A stretch of 64,000 nucleotides of DNA from Streptomyces prunicolor NBRC 13075 (GTDB taxonomy: Bacteria > Actinomycetota > Actinomycetes > Streptomycetales > Streptomycetaceae), in the NCBI RefSeq assembly GCF_000367365.1, contig NZ_BARF01000008.1:62001-126000 (forward strand), in the 5' to 3' direction. The translations under genes and the position numbers were made by a program. The notes beneath the pieces were generated by a model. It did no database searches and was not told where the DNA came from. It saw only the letters and a program-made list of their open reading frames with translations. Shown here piece by piece: positions 50,703 to 59,449 of this stretch; position 1 is the first letter of the stretch; each line of letters opens with the position of its first letter.

Positions 50703-51575
50703 CTACTGGTGGACGACGACCTTGTCGCCGGTCCGCACCTGCGCGAAGAGACTCGCGATCGCCGCCTCGTCCCGGACGTTGACGCAGCCGTGCGAGCCGC
50801 CCGCGTAACCCCGCATCGAGAAGTCGTACGAGTAGTGCACCGCCTGGCCGCCGCTGAAGAACATCGCGTACGGCATGGGGGAGTGGTAGAGCGTGGACAC
50901 CCACTTCCGGGCCTTCCAGTAGACCTGGAACACACCGTCGCGGGTCGGGGTGTACTGCGCGCCGAACCGCACCGACATCGTCGACACCGTCCGCCCGTCG
51001 ATCATCCAGCGCAGGGTCCGGCTCGTCTTGTCGATGCACAGCACCCGGCCGGTGAGACAGCGCGGGTCGGGTGCGCCGGCCGGTTGGCCGCCCATCAGAT
51101 ACAGGTCCCACCTGCCCGGCTCGTGCGTCATCTTCAGCAGCCGCTGCCAGGTGACGGTGTCGGTCTCGCCGGTCTTCGGCAGCCCGCGCTTGCCCTGGAA
51201 ACCCGCGACGGCCTGCTCGGTGAGATCGTCGTAGGTCCCGGTCGGCCCGTCGAAGAGCCAGTCGACCTGCCGTAGCCGCGCCTGCAACTCGCGCACGTCC
51301 GTGCCGCTGTCGCCGCGCGCCCAGAGGACGTTCGCGGCGCGGGCGGTGCGCGGGGAGGCGGAAGCCTTGTCGTCGCCGGTACCGGTGCTACTGCCACTGC
51401 CACTGCCACTGCCGCTGTCCGGAAGCTGGATGCGGACGGGCAAGTGGTGCTTGCCGTCCGCGTCCGTGCCCTGCACCGTGCAGCCGCACAACGCCACCAC
51501 TGCCGACAGGGCCGCCACGGCGGCGAACGCTCGCGCCATACCCGTAGTACGCCTCCCCATACCCGTAGTACGCAT
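50703..51575 (-). CDS. L,D-transpeptidase (YkuD) lipoprotein with peptidoglycan-binding domain
   Basis: A 290-aa exported enzyme forming 3-3 peptidoglycan cross-links or attaching proteins. The N-terminal signal ends in a lipobox-like VVALCGC, followed by a Ser/Gly linker. A peptidoglycan-binding domain 1 lies at ~100-160 (GDSGTDVRELQARLRQVDWL, YDDLTEQAVAGFQGKRGL). The YkuD domain ends with the catalytic motif GGSHGCVNVRDEAA. A 21-bp tandem duplication at the 5' end offers in-frame ATGs at 51575, 51560 and 51539; the first has a GGGGG tract 8 nt upstream and is used here. Confidence 0.9.
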   Translation of the reverse strand: MRTTGMGRRTTGMARAFAAVAALSAVVALCGCTVQGTDADGKHHLPVRIQLPDSGSGSGSGSSTGTGDDKASASPRTARAANVLWARGDSGTDVRELQARLRQVDWLFDGPTGTYDDLTEQAVAGFQGKRGLPKTGETDTVTWQRLLKMTHEPGRWDLYLMGGQPAGAPDPRCLTGRVLCIDKTSRTLRWMIDGRTVSTMSVRFGAQYTPTRDGVFQVYWKARKWVSTLYHSPMPYAMFFSGGQAVHYSYDFSMRGYAGGSHGCVNVRDEAAIASLFAQVRTGDKVVVHQ

Positions 51576-51671
51576 CACGGACCCCCGTCGTCTCACCGGC
51601 GTCGTACCCCGGACACGTACCCCCGGATAACAGGCCGCGAACGGCGTCCCGCGCATGCGACACTCGTTCTC

Positions 51672-52331
51672 ATGCTCGGTGTCATAGACCTCCCCACCTA
51701 CCTCGCCGGCCTGGTCCTGATCGTCCTGCTGCCCGGCCCCAACTCGCTGTACGTCCTCTCGGTCGCCGCCCGGCGCGGCACCCGGGCCGGGTACACGGCC
51801 GCCGCCGGTGTCTGGTGCGGGGACACCGTGCTGATGACGCTCTCCGCGGCCGGGGTCGCCTCGCTGTTGGAGGCCAACGCCGTGCTGTTCGGGATCGTGA
51901 AGTACGCGGGGGCCGGGTATCTGACCTGGCTGGCGTTCGGGATGCTGCGGGCCGCGTGGGCGATGTGGCGCAGCCGCAAGGAGCGGGCGGCGGCCATGGA
52001 GGCGGCGCCCGCCGAGGAGGCGGCCGAGGAGCGGCCCTACCGCCGTGCCTTCGTCGTGAGTCTCTTCAACCCGAAGGCGATCCTGTTTTTCGTCGCCTTC
52101 TTCGTGCAGTTCGTCGACCCGGGGTACGCCTACCCCGCGCTGTCGTTCGTCGTGCTCGGCGCCTTCGCGCAGCTGGCGAGCTTCCTGTACCTCAGTGCGC
52201 TGATCTTCAGCGGGACCCGGCTGGCGACGGCCTTCCGCCGTCGCAGGCGGCTCGCGGCGGGGGCCACCTCGGCGGCGGGGGCGCTGTTCCTGGGCTTCGC
52301 GGTGAAGCTGTCACTGGCGAGTTCGGTCTAA
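51672..52331 (+). CDS. LysE/RhtB-family amino-acid exporter (LeuE-like)
   Basis: A 219-aa membrane protein with about six helices. The family signature LIVLLPGPNSLYVLSVAARRG lies near residue 18, followed by GYTAAAGVWCGDTVLMTLSA and NPKAILFFVAFFVQFVDPG near 140. A cytoplasmic loop (RSRKERAAAMEAAPAEEAAE) splits the two halves. It probably exports a neutral or basic amino acid. It overlaps the convergent monooxygenase stop by 4 bp. Confidence 0.9.
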   Translation: MLGVIDLPTYLAGLVLIVLLPGPNSLYVLSVAARRGTRAGYTAAAGVWCGDTVLMTLSAAGVASLLEANAVLFGIVKYAGAGYLTWLAFGMLRAAWAMWRSRKERAAAMEAAPAEEAAEERPYRRAFVVSLFNPKAILFFVAFFVQFVDPGYAYPALSFVVLGAFAQLASFLYLSALIFSGTRLATAFRRRRRLAAGATSAAGALFLGFAVKLSLASSV

Positions 52332-53770
52332 CTGCCGGTCGGGCGGCCGAGGTTGAAGCGTTCCGTGTACTTGGCCAGGCCGCTCTCCGTATCGCCCGCC
52401 CAGCCGAGGTAGCCGTCGGGGCGGACCAGGAAGAGGCCCGTTCCGTACGGCTCGGTCGGCGGGCCTGCTACGACGCGTACGGCGTCGCTGTCGCCGCCCG
52501 CCGGTGCCGCCGTGCCCAGCGCGAGCAGGGTCCAGTGCGGGCCCCGGAAGGCGTCCAGGAGGCGTACGCCCGCGATGGTGCGGTTCGGGGCGCGGTCGCC
52601 GGCGCGTAGCCCGTCCGAGGCCGCCCGGGTCTCCTCCGTGAGGCTCGACTCCCGGTAGCCGATGCCCAGTTGGCGGGTCGCCTCGCCGCGGCGGGCCTCG
52701 CCCCGGTGCACCTTGGTGGACAGGCCGAGCATCTCGGCCGCGTTCGGGCGCCGCTCCTCCTCGTAGGTGTCGAGCAGGCTCGCGGGGGCCTCGCCGCGCA
52801 GCACCGCGCCCAGTTTCCAGCCCAGGTTGTAGGCGTCCTGGACGCTGGTGTTGAGGCCCTGGCCGCCGGCCGGCGAGTGGACGTGCGCCGCGTCCCCGGC
52901 GAGGAAGACCCGACCCTGCTGGAAACGGTCCGCGAGGGCGGCCCGGGGGCGGAAGTCCGAGGCCCAGCGGACCTCGGTCACGTCCTCGGGGGCGAGGTGC
53001 GAACGCGCGGCGACGAGCTTGCGCACGCCGTCGAGGGAGAGGTCGGGCGCGCTGTCGTCCAGGAGCTGGGCGACCACCTGGAAGTCCTCGGTCCCGGCCA
53101 GCGGGCAGATCGCGAGGAAACCCTCGTCACCGCGCGGCGGGAAGATGTGCCAGTTGTCGCGGTCCAGGCCGGTGATACGGGTGTCGGCCACCAGGATCGG
53201 ATTCGGGTCGACGGTCTCGCCGGTCATGCCGATGCCCAGCGCCCGCCGGATCACCGAGCGACCGCCGTCCGCGGCCACCGCGTACCGGGCGCGGACGGGG
53301 GCGCCGGACGCGAACTCGACCGTCACACCGTCCGCGTCCTGGGCGATCCCGGTGACCTCGCCGCCGAAGGACACCCGGCCGCCCAGCTCGTCGAGCCGGG
53401 ACCGCAGGATCTCCTGGGTGCGCCACTGCGGCACCATCCACGGGGCGCCGTACGGAGAGTCCTCGTTCGTCTCGGCCGGGTCGAACATGTTCTGCTCGGC
53501 GACCCGCTCGCCGTTCTGCCAGACCATCCCGACCGGGTAGTCGCCGCCCGCGGCGAGGATCGCGTCCAGGACCCCGAGGTCGTCGAAGACCTCCATCGTG
53601 CGGGGCTGGAGGCCCTTGCCGCGTGAGCCGGGGGACAGCCCCTCACCGCGCTCCACGACCAGCGCGTCCACCCCGCGCCGGGCCAGGTCGACACCGAGGG
53701 CGAGTCCGGTGGGGCCGGCGCCGACGATCAGTACGTCCACGTGCTCGGCCAGGGATGCGTGCTCGGTCAT
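52328..53770 (-). CDS. FAD-dependent aromatic monooxygenase (class A flavoprotein hydroxylase)
   Basis: A 480-aa enzyme of the PHBH/PgaE type hydroxylating aromatic or polyketide substrates with NAD(P)H and O2. Motifs are the Rossmann VLIVGAGPTGLALGVDLAR, the DG motif YAVAADGGRSVIRRALG and the GD motif FLAGDAAHVHSPAGGQGLNT. A C-terminal thioredoxin-like segment (HWTLLALGTAAPAGG, LVRPDGYLGWAGD) is typical of the group. It diverges from the TetR gene at 53843, and twin CTTAAC operators lie between them. It may be a detoxification enzyme. Confidence 0.92.
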   Translation of the reverse strand: MTEHASLAEHVDVLIVGAGPTGLALGVDLARRGVDALVVERGEGLSPGSRGKGLQPRTMEVFDDLGVLDAILAAGGDYPVGMVWQNGERVAEQNMFDPAETNEDSPYGAPWMVPQWRTQEILRSRLDELGGRVSFGGEVTGIAQDADGVTVEFASGAPVRARYAVAADGGRSVIRRALGIGMTGETVDPNPILVADTRITGLDRDNWHIFPPRGDEGFLAICPLAGTEDFQVVAQLLDDSAPDLSLDGVRKLVAARSHLAPEDVTEVRWASDFRPRAALADRFQQGRVFLAGDAAHVHSPAGGQGLNTSVQDAYNLGWKLGAVLRGEAPASLLDTYEEERRPNAAEMLGLSTKVHRGEARRGEATRQLGIGYRESSLTEETRAASDGLRAGDRAPNRTIAGVRLLDAFRGPHWTLLALGTAAPAGGDSDAVRVVAGPPTEPYGTGLFLVRPDGYLGWAGDTESGLAKYTERFNLGRPTGS

Positions 53771-53781
53771 GATCCAGTCTC

Positions 53782-53833
53782 CTTAACGATGTTAAGTCCC
53801 GATGGGCATCAGGGTGCCCTTAACGCTGTTAAG
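53782..53833. promoter_or_regulatory. Twin operators CTTAACGMTGTTAAG between monooxygenase and TetR genes
   Basis: Two 15-bp palindromes, CTTAACGATGTTAAG at 53782-53796 and CTTAACGCTGTTAAG at 53819-53833, have centres 37 bp apart in the 72-bp divergent gap. The second overlaps the AAGG ribosome-binding site of the TetR gene. Repression of both divergent genes by the adjacent TetR protein is the simplest reading. Confidence 0.8.
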
Positions 53834-53842
53834 GTGTCAAGC

Positions 53843-54493
53843 GTGAGTACGGAACGACGCACCCCCCTCGACCGCAAGCGCGTCGCGGACACGGCCCTGC
53901 GCCTGCTGAACGAGGTCGGTCTCGACGGGCTGTCCCTGCGCGCGATCGCCAAGGAGCTGGACGTCAAGGCGCCCGCGCTGTACTGGCACTTCAAGGACAA
54001 GCAGGCGCTGCTCGACGAGATGGCCACGGAGATGTACCGGCGGATGGTCGCCGACTCCCCGGTCACCCCCGAGGACACCTGGAAGGAGCGGCTGCTGAAA
54101 TCCAATCGCGGACTGCGCGACGCGCTGCTCGGCTACCGCGACGGCGCCAAGGTCTTCAGCGGCTCACGCTTCACCGGCACCCTGCACGCCGTGGAGATGG
54201 AACGCACGCTGCGCCTGTTCACGAAGGCCGGCTTCACCCTCGCCCAGGCGGTCCGCGCGACCTCGACGTCGTACCTCTACACGATCGGTTTCGTCAGCGA
54301 GGAACAGGGCGTCCAGCCGCTGCCGGACGAGCGCCGGGCGGGCTACGACGTGGACGAACGCGCCCGCCTGATGGCCGACTTCCCGTTGTCGGCCGCGGCG
54401 GGCGCGGAGATCTTCGAGGACTACGGCCGGCACTTCGAGGAAGGGCTCGACCTGATCGTCGCCGGTGTCGAGGCGCGGTTCAGGACCGGCTGA
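53843..54493 (+). CDS. TetR-family repressor with tetracycline-repressor-like C-terminal domain
   Basis: A 216-aa regulator. The helix-turn-helix is at residues ~10-55 (ADTALRLLNEVGLDGLSLRA, ELDVKAPALYWHFKDKQAL) and closely follows the TetR(class) pattern, with a TetR_C-type ligand domain after it (DALLGYRDGAKVFSGSR, YLYTIGFVSEEQGVQ). GTG 53843 has AAGG 9 nt upstream; GTG 53834 is an alternative. It is divergent from the flavin monooxygenase, presumably its target, with an aromatic ligand as inducer. Its 3' end overlaps the convergent methyltransferase by 14 bp. Confidence 0.92.
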   Translation: MSTERRTPLDRKRVADTALRLLNEVGLDGLSLRAIAKELDVKAPALYWHFKDKQALLDEMATEMYRRMVADSPVTPEDTWKERLLKSNRGLRDALLGYRDGAKVFSGSRFTGTLHAVEMERTLRLFTKAGFTLAQAVRATSTSYLYTIGFVSEEQGVQPLPDERRAGYDVDERARLMADFPLSAAAGAEIFEDYGRHFEEGLDLIVAGVEARFRTG

Positions 54494-55388
54494 GGCCGTT
54501 GCGGATCGCGCGCGTGAGGATCGGCGGCAGCACGTCGGCCGCGAGGCGGCGGGCGCGGGTCGTGCCGCGGCGGCGGAGCGGGGCCGCGGCCGTCGCCTGT
54601 CCGGGTGCGACCTCTTCCGTACGGTGCGCGAACCGGGACGGCGGGAAGGGCGGGGCCTGCATGCCCTTCTTGGACTTGAGGCGGACGATGCGGTGTCCGG
54701 CGGCCTGCTGGATGCTGAGGTCGCAGTCCTCGCGCCCACGCACCATCGCCAGCAGCTCGTCCTGCACGGGACCGGGGTCCTCCCAGGTGCCGTAGAGCTT
54801 CTGGGTGCTCAGGCAGATCGGGCGCAGGCCCCTGGAGAGCACCGCCTCCCATACGGCCACGGAGACACCGGGCGTGTGTTCCGAGCGGAAGTCGTCCAGG
54901 ACCACGATCCCGCCGGGCAGCAGGGCGTCGCGGGCCGCGCCGATGTCGTCGCGGACGTGCTCGTACAGGTGCGAGGCGTCGATGTGCACGAAACGACAGC
55001 TGTCCCGGGCGACTTCGGTCGGGACGATGCTGCTGGGGCCCTTCAGGACGCGGGGGAGCGTCTCGTGGAAGGCGAGGTAGTTCTCCTCGAAGGTGCGCTG
55101 AGTGAGGGAGGCGTACGACTTCGTCGACTCCGCCTGGTTGGCGTCGTCCAGCGCGTCGCCCTCGAAGAGGTCGCACACCGTGAACTTCTCGCCCTCGCGG
55201 CCGTGCCGGCCGAGGCAGATCGCGCTCTTGCCCATGTACACCCCGACTTCCAGCAGATCACCCCGCGTTCCGGTCGACTCCTGCCGGTCCAGGAACCATT
55301 CGAAAAGCACCTGGTCGAGAACAGGGAACCAGCCGGGAACGTCGTCGAGTCGGTGGGGCGGTCGTATCGTGCCTGGTGCGAGGGTCAT
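54480..55388 (-). CDS. Class I SAM-dependent methyltransferase (TylF/macrocin-O-methyltransferase-like)
   Basis: A 302-aa protein. The SAM-binding fold starts GDLLEVGVYMGKSAICLGRH near residue 45, with the acidic motif VCDLFEGDALDDANQ and the metal-site segment RFVHIDASHLYEHVRDDI near 150. The last helix-rich tail is basic (PLRRRGTTRARRLAAD). Such enzymes O-methylate sugars. It stands at the edge of the glycopolymer locus and could cap or modify that polymer, which is inference. ATG 55388 has a GGGAG-like site somewhat upstream. Confidence 0.82.
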   Translation of the reverse strand: MTLAPGTIRPPHRLDDVPGWFPVLDQVLFEWFLDRQESTGTRGDLLEVGVYMGKSAICLGRHGREGEKFTVCDLFEGDALDDANQAESTKSYASLTQRTFEENYLAFHETLPRVLKGPSSIVPTEVARDSCRFVHIDASHLYEHVRDDIGAARDALLPGGIVVLDDFRSEHTPGVSVAVWEAVLSRGLRPICLSTQKLYGTWEDPGPVQDELLAMVRGREDCDLSIQQAAGHRIVRLKSKKGMQAPPFPPSRFAHRTEEVAPGQATAAAPLRRRGTTRARRLAADVLPPILTRAIRNGLSRS

Positions 55389-55534
55389 TGCGCGGAGCAC
55401 TCCCTGATACGGACGGGCTCGCCTGCTCGAACCCGTGCGGGACTCCCCAGCATCTGCCCGACCACGCCCGGACAAACGGGCCGCGAGGTGAACGAAAAAC
55501 CAATTCCTGTGCGTCACCTGTGCCGTGGCGCTCG

Positions 55535-56743
55535 TCAGTTGCGCGGTGTCGACAGCAGCGCGCGCAGGCGCGGCGTCAGCCGTTCCTCCACGACGCGGTT
55601 CAGCACCCAGGCCAGGACGAGCATCGTGACGACCGTGAGGACGATGGTCGCGTACGACGGGATGCCCAGGGTCCGGTGGTAGGCCTTGATGACGACCCAG
55701 CCCAGGTGCTCGTGGACGAGGTAGAAGGGGTACGTCAGCGCGCCCGCGACCGTCAGCCAGTGCCAGTTCGCCCAGCGCATCCAGCCCAGCGCGATCGCGG
55801 CGACGGCGACGTAGCCGAAGGTGACGACCAGGATGATGCCCCAGGCGGAGCGGTTGGAGAACGCCGTGTCGTTCGGGGCGTGCCACAGCCTGGCCACCGC
55901 GTAGTGCTGGCCGATCAGCCAGCTGACGGCGACGATGCCCCACGCGTAGGCGTCCTTGCGGTCGCGGTGCACGAGGTAGAGGCCGACACCGCCGATGAAG
56001 TACGGGGCGTACTCCGGCATCAGGATGATGTCCAGCAGCGGCGACTTGGCGCCCTGGGTGATCGCCGCGGCGAGCGTCCAGCCGGCGCAGAACATGATCA
56101 CGCGGCGCCGGTTCGCGCCGGGCAGCACCACGCACAGGGCGAACAGGGCGTAAAAGCGGATCTCCGCCCACAGCGTCCAGCACACGCCCAGCACCCGGTC
56201 GACGCCCAACGGCATCTGCAGCATGGTCAGGTTGACCAGCACATCGCTCGGCGCCGCCGCCTTGTACGCCACCACCGGCAGCGCGAAGACGCCGGTGATG
56301 ATGAGGATCGCCGCCCAGTACGCGGGCAGCAGCCGGGAGGCACGGGAGGCGAAGAAGGAGCGCAGCGGGCGGCCCCAGCCGCTCATGCAGATGACGAACC
56401 CGCTGATCACGAAGAACACCTGCACGCCCAGGCAGCCGTACGAGAACAGCGAGTGCAGGGTGGGGAACTGGTGCCTCGGCGAGGTGCCCCAGGCCTGCAC
56501 GACCTCGCCGTCACGGCCGCCGTAGTGGTACGCCGCCACCATCAGCGCGGCGACCAGGCGCAGCCCGTCCAGGGCACGCAGCCGGCTCTCCCGGCGCTTC
56601 GGCGGCCGCGGCGGTTCGGCCGGGGGAGCCGCGTCGGCGGTCGGCGGCAGGACGGCGCGGACCACGGTGCCCGTCGGGTGCTCCCGGGTGTCCGCGGGCG
56701 TGTCGATCACAGGTTTCCCCTCGATGGGACTGGGCTGGGTCAC
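55535..56743 (-). CDS. Acyltransferase 3 family membrane O-acyltransferase (OafA/YrhL-like)
   Basis: A 402-aa integral membrane protein with about ten helices. The family starts with RLRALDGLRLVAALMVAAYHY, where the His-containing helix 1 is diagnostic, and RPLRSFFASRASRLLPAYW follows with the conserved R-RL.P. These proteins O-acetylate cell-envelope glycans. An acidic/Pro-rich cytosolic N-terminus (~45 residues) precedes helix 1. ATG 56743 has GGGGAA close upstream. It lies beside the polysialyltransferase-like gene and could acetylate the polymer, which is inference. Confidence 0.88.
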   Translation of the reverse strand: MTQPSPIEGKPVIDTPADTREHPTGTVVRAVLPPTADAAPPAEPPRPPKRRESRLRALDGLRLVAALMVAAYHYGGRDGEVVQAWGTSPRHQFPTLHSLFSYGCLGVQVFFVISGFVICMSGWGRPLRSFFASRASRLLPAYWAAILIITGVFALPVVAYKAAAPSDVLVNLTMLQMPLGVDRVLGVCWTLWAEIRFYALFALCVVLPGANRRRVIMFCAGWTLAAAITQGAKSPLLDIILMPEYAPYFIGGVGLYLVHRDRKDAYAWGIVAVSWLIGQHYAVARLWHAPNDTAFSNRSAWGIILVVTFGYVAVAAIALGWMRWANWHWLTVAGALTYPFYLVHEHLGWVVIKAYHRTLGIPSYATIVLTVVTMLVLAWVLNRVVEERLTPRLRALLSTPRN

Positions 56744-56887
56744 AGCACACTAGTCCGACATCCGGGCGGGTTTACGCCCCGGACGCGACCCTTCGCCACC
56801 CCGTCCCTGGGCGTTCACCCAGGCTTCGTTTTGGCGTACACAACCTCATGGGGTCACGGCTACGGCCCCCGTGTAGGGAGCCCCGAA

Positions 56888-56930
56888 AACAGCGCGGGCC
56901 GACTCCTCAGGGGAGCCGACCCGCGCTGTT
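56888..56930 (-). terminator. Terminator after the polysialyltransferase-like gene
   Basis: An 11-bp stem AACAGCGCGGG (56888-56898) pairs with 56920-56930. It starts 10 bp past the stop at 56940 and is followed on the minus strand by TTTTC. It should end the GT2/polysialyltransferase-like transcript. Confidence 0.75.
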
Positions 56931-56939
56931 CTCCGTGTG

Positions 56940-58277
56940 TCAGCGGCTCACGGTCCGCTTCAGCAGGCGTGCCCGCCGGGCGACCCGGCGCACGGTCGCG
57001 TTGCGCGGGATGAACGCGAGCTGGGCCGGTACCGCGCCGGGCAGCGCCAGCGAGGTGAGGCGCTTGCGCTTGAAGTAGCGCCAGCTGTGCGAGTCCAGGC
57101 GCCGGGTCAGATAGCCCTCGGCGGCCGGGCGCAGCTGCGGGTAGATCTTCGGCTGCATCGCGTAGCCGACGGCCCGGACGAGCTCGTTCAGCGTCGCCAC
57201 GTCCATGCCCGGCCGCTGCTCGGCGACCGCCGTACGGTCCGTGAGTTCGGGCAGCAGCGCGTCGACGACCGTCACCGGCACCCGGTTGCTGTTCTCGTAC
57301 GGCGTCAGCCGGTCCAGCAGCGTGGCCGTGCCGACCCGGGCCACCTGGAGGCCGTACAGCGCGCTGGCGGTGAGCAGGGCCGTGGAGAAGCAGCCGACGA
57401 CCAGGACGGGCCGCAGCCGCTGGTAGAGGACCTCGGCGAGGACCGGGGTGTCCAGGACCGAGAGGTCGGCGCCGAGCTTCTCCGCCTCCTGCTCCAGCGC
57501 GCGCGACCAGCGGGCCGGGGCCGAGGGGTGCGGCTTGAACACCACGCGGGTGTGGCCGAGTTGGACCACGCCCTTGAGCATCCGGACGTGCAGCTCCTCT
57601 TCCTCCTCCGCGGTGAGGATGTCGAGCGCGGAGAGGTACTGGCCGAGCAGCAGGGCGGGTTCGTCGGGGAGTGCGGGCAACTCCTCGGCGGTGTCGCCGA
57701 GTTCGGAGAGCACCTTGACGAAGGCGTCGGTCGGGACGATCTCCGGCTCGACGCCGAACTCGGTGAGGAGCAGCGGGGTGAGGCCCGGGACCAGGTCCAG
57801 GTGGAGCAGGCGGTCCACCCGGGTGCCGACCAGCGGGTCGATCTTGTTGCGGGTCGGGCCGTAGCTCATCAGGCCGTCGGCGTAGACGGTGACGGGGGCG
57901 CCGGTGAAGATCTGGCTGACGCCGAGCGCCGGGTTGACCTGGATCGACTCGACGGCCAGTTCCACGGGGTCGTCACCGAGGTTCCACAGGAGCCGCAGAT
58001 GCCGCTCCCACATCGGGACGTCGTCCAGGCGCGGGGACCAACCGCCGGGGTGGAAGGGGGAGATGGTCTCGTTCCACGACAGCACGTCGTCGAAGCGTTC
58101 CCGCAGCCGGTCGAAGCCGGGTGCCTCGTCGAGGCCGGGTGTGGTCTCCGGGGTCGCCGCGTTGTTGCAGACCAGGAGGATGCGCCGGTCCGCCGGGCGG
58201 AAGCAGTCGGAGTCGAGGGCGGCGGCGAGCGTGGCGGTGCCGTACAGCGTCGACGCCAGGAAGATCTGAGTGGTCAC
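56940..58277 (-). CDS. Polysialyltransferase-family glycosyltransferase
   Basis: A 445-aa protein of the alpha-2,8-polysialyltransferase type (GT-B-like). The N-terminal segment is TTQIFLASTLYGTATLAAAL. The CMP-sugar site is likely formed by TRVVFKPHPSAPARWSRALE (KPHP near residue 260) and VLVVGCFSTALLTASALYG (the S-T loop near 320), both hallmark motifs of the family. A basic C-terminus (RRVARRARLLKRTVSR) suits membrane association. GTG 58277 overlaps the GT2 stop (GTGA). It probably adds ulosonic-acid residues to a wall glycopolymer. Confidence 0.85.
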   Translation of the reverse strand: MTTQIFLASTLYGTATLAAALDSDCFRPADRRILLVCNNAATPETTPGLDEAPGFDRLRERFDDVLSWNETISPFHPGGWSPRLDDVPMWERHLRLLWNLGDDPVELAVESIQVNPALGVSQIFTGAPVTVYADGLMSYGPTRNKIDPLVGTRVDRLLHLDLVPGLTPLLLTEFGVEPEIVPTDAFVKVLSELGDTAEELPALPDEPALLLGQYLSALDILTAEEEEELHVRMLKGVVQLGHTRVVFKPHPSAPARWSRALEQEAEKLGADLSVLDTPVLAEVLYQRLRPVLVVGCFSTALLTASALYGLQVARVGTATLLDRLTPYENSNRVPVTVVDALLPELTDRTAVAEQRPGMDVATLNELVRAVGYAMQPKIYPQLRPAAEGYLTRRLDSHSWRYFKRKRLTSLALPGAVPAQLAFIPRNATVRRVARRARLLKRTVSR

Positions 58278-59251
58278 GCGGCGGCCCCCGCGGCGGCGGG
58301 ACGGCGGCGCAGTCGGCGCAGCCTCGTCGCGCGCTGGATGTCCATGGAGTCGAGCGCCTCGTCCACCACGTCCTGCGGCATGCGCCGCAGCGCGACGGCG
58401 CTCATCGACTTCAGTTTTCTCGCCACCGCCGGCTCGAACCTTTCGATGGATCCCAGATGATGGGAAATGATTGCGCAATAGGTGCGAACTGCTTTGGGAA
58501 GCAGTTTGTCCGCGTCCCGGTCCTGCGCCGTCTCCTCGATCACCTGGTCGAACGCGCGAATGAAATCGAGTTGGCGGACATCCCCGATCTGGGTCAGGGA
58601 AGAGGCGACTCCGCGTCGGTAGAAGACACCGAGCAGGCTCACCGCGGCGAACGATTCCGCCTCCCGGTGCAGTTTCCAGATCCACGGCCGGTCCTCGGCC
58701 GTGCGCAGCCCGTCGGTGAAGTGCAGCAGGCCGCGGTCGACCAGCCGGCGGTGGTAGATCCCCGCCCAGGCGTACGCGTAGTCGACGGAGGTGGACCGGT
58801 CGGCGGGCAGGATCGCCTCGCGCGGATCCATCACCACCCCGCGCCTGCCGTGCGGCACGCGGTTGATGGTGCGGGCCCGCGCGGTGCACTGGACATGGTC
58901 CGTGCGCACGAAGTCGCAGCCCAACTCCTCGATGGCGTCCACCAGTTGGGAGAAATACCCGGGAGCGAGCCAGTCGTCCCCGTCGAGGAACGTCAGATAC
59001 TCCCCGCGGGCCTTGTCGATCCCGGTGTTGCGCGCGGTCGCCAGACCTCCGTTCTTCTCGTGTCGGACATGCACCGCTCCTGGCAGCTCGCGCTCCGCGC
59101 GCGCGAGAATGTCCGGTGTCCCGTCGCGCGAGCAGTCGTCGACGAGAATGAATTCGAAGTCCGCGCGCGCGTTCGCCCGCAGGCTCTTGAGCGTGTCGGG
59201 CGCATATTGCTGCACGTTGTAGAACGGCACGATGACGGAGAGCTTGACCAC
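58274..59251 (-). CDS. Family 2 glycosyltransferase
   Basis: A 325-aa GT-A enzyme. The nucleotide-binding start is KLSVIVPFYNVQQYAPDTLK, the first Asp pair is ILVDDCSRDGT, the DxD motif is TFLDGDDW near residue 90, and the acceptor region includes AEDRPWIWKLH (ED). The C-terminus is basic. GTG 59251 is preferred because it begins the fold, while an in-frame ATG at 59374 would add a poorly biased 41-residue leader. It is coupled to the polysialyltransferase-like gene and divergent from the gene at 59450. It could build the primer or side sugar of the polymer. Confidence 0.88.
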   Translation of the reverse strand: MVKLSVIVPFYNVQQYAPDTLKSLRANARADFEFILVDDCSRDGTPDILARAERELPGAVHVRHEKNGGLATARNTGIDKARGEYLTFLDGDDWLAPGYFSQLVDAIEELGCDFVRTDHVQCTARARTINRVPHGRRGVVMDPREAILPADRSTSVDYAYAWAGIYHRRLVDRGLLHFTDGLRTAEDRPWIWKLHREAESFAAVSLLGVFYRRGVASSLTQIGDVRQLDFIRAFDQVIEETAQDRDADKLLPKAVRTYCAIISHHLGSIERFEPAVARKLKSMSAVALRRMPQDVVDEALDSMDIQRATRLRRLRRRPAAAGAAA

Positions 59252-59449
59252 GCAGACGACGTTAGGTGGCGGCCCGTCATCCGTCTTTACCTTCACCTTG
59301 ATATTGGATGAACGGCGCGTGGCGAACCTATGAAGCGGGTTGGATTTCGCGCCCGGGGCGCCCTGATTCGCCATTCAGCGGTGTGCTGTTAACCGTCTGT
59401 TGCCTTCGGGTTGGGCCGAACAACGGAATCGCTTCCTAGCGTCTTCGGT

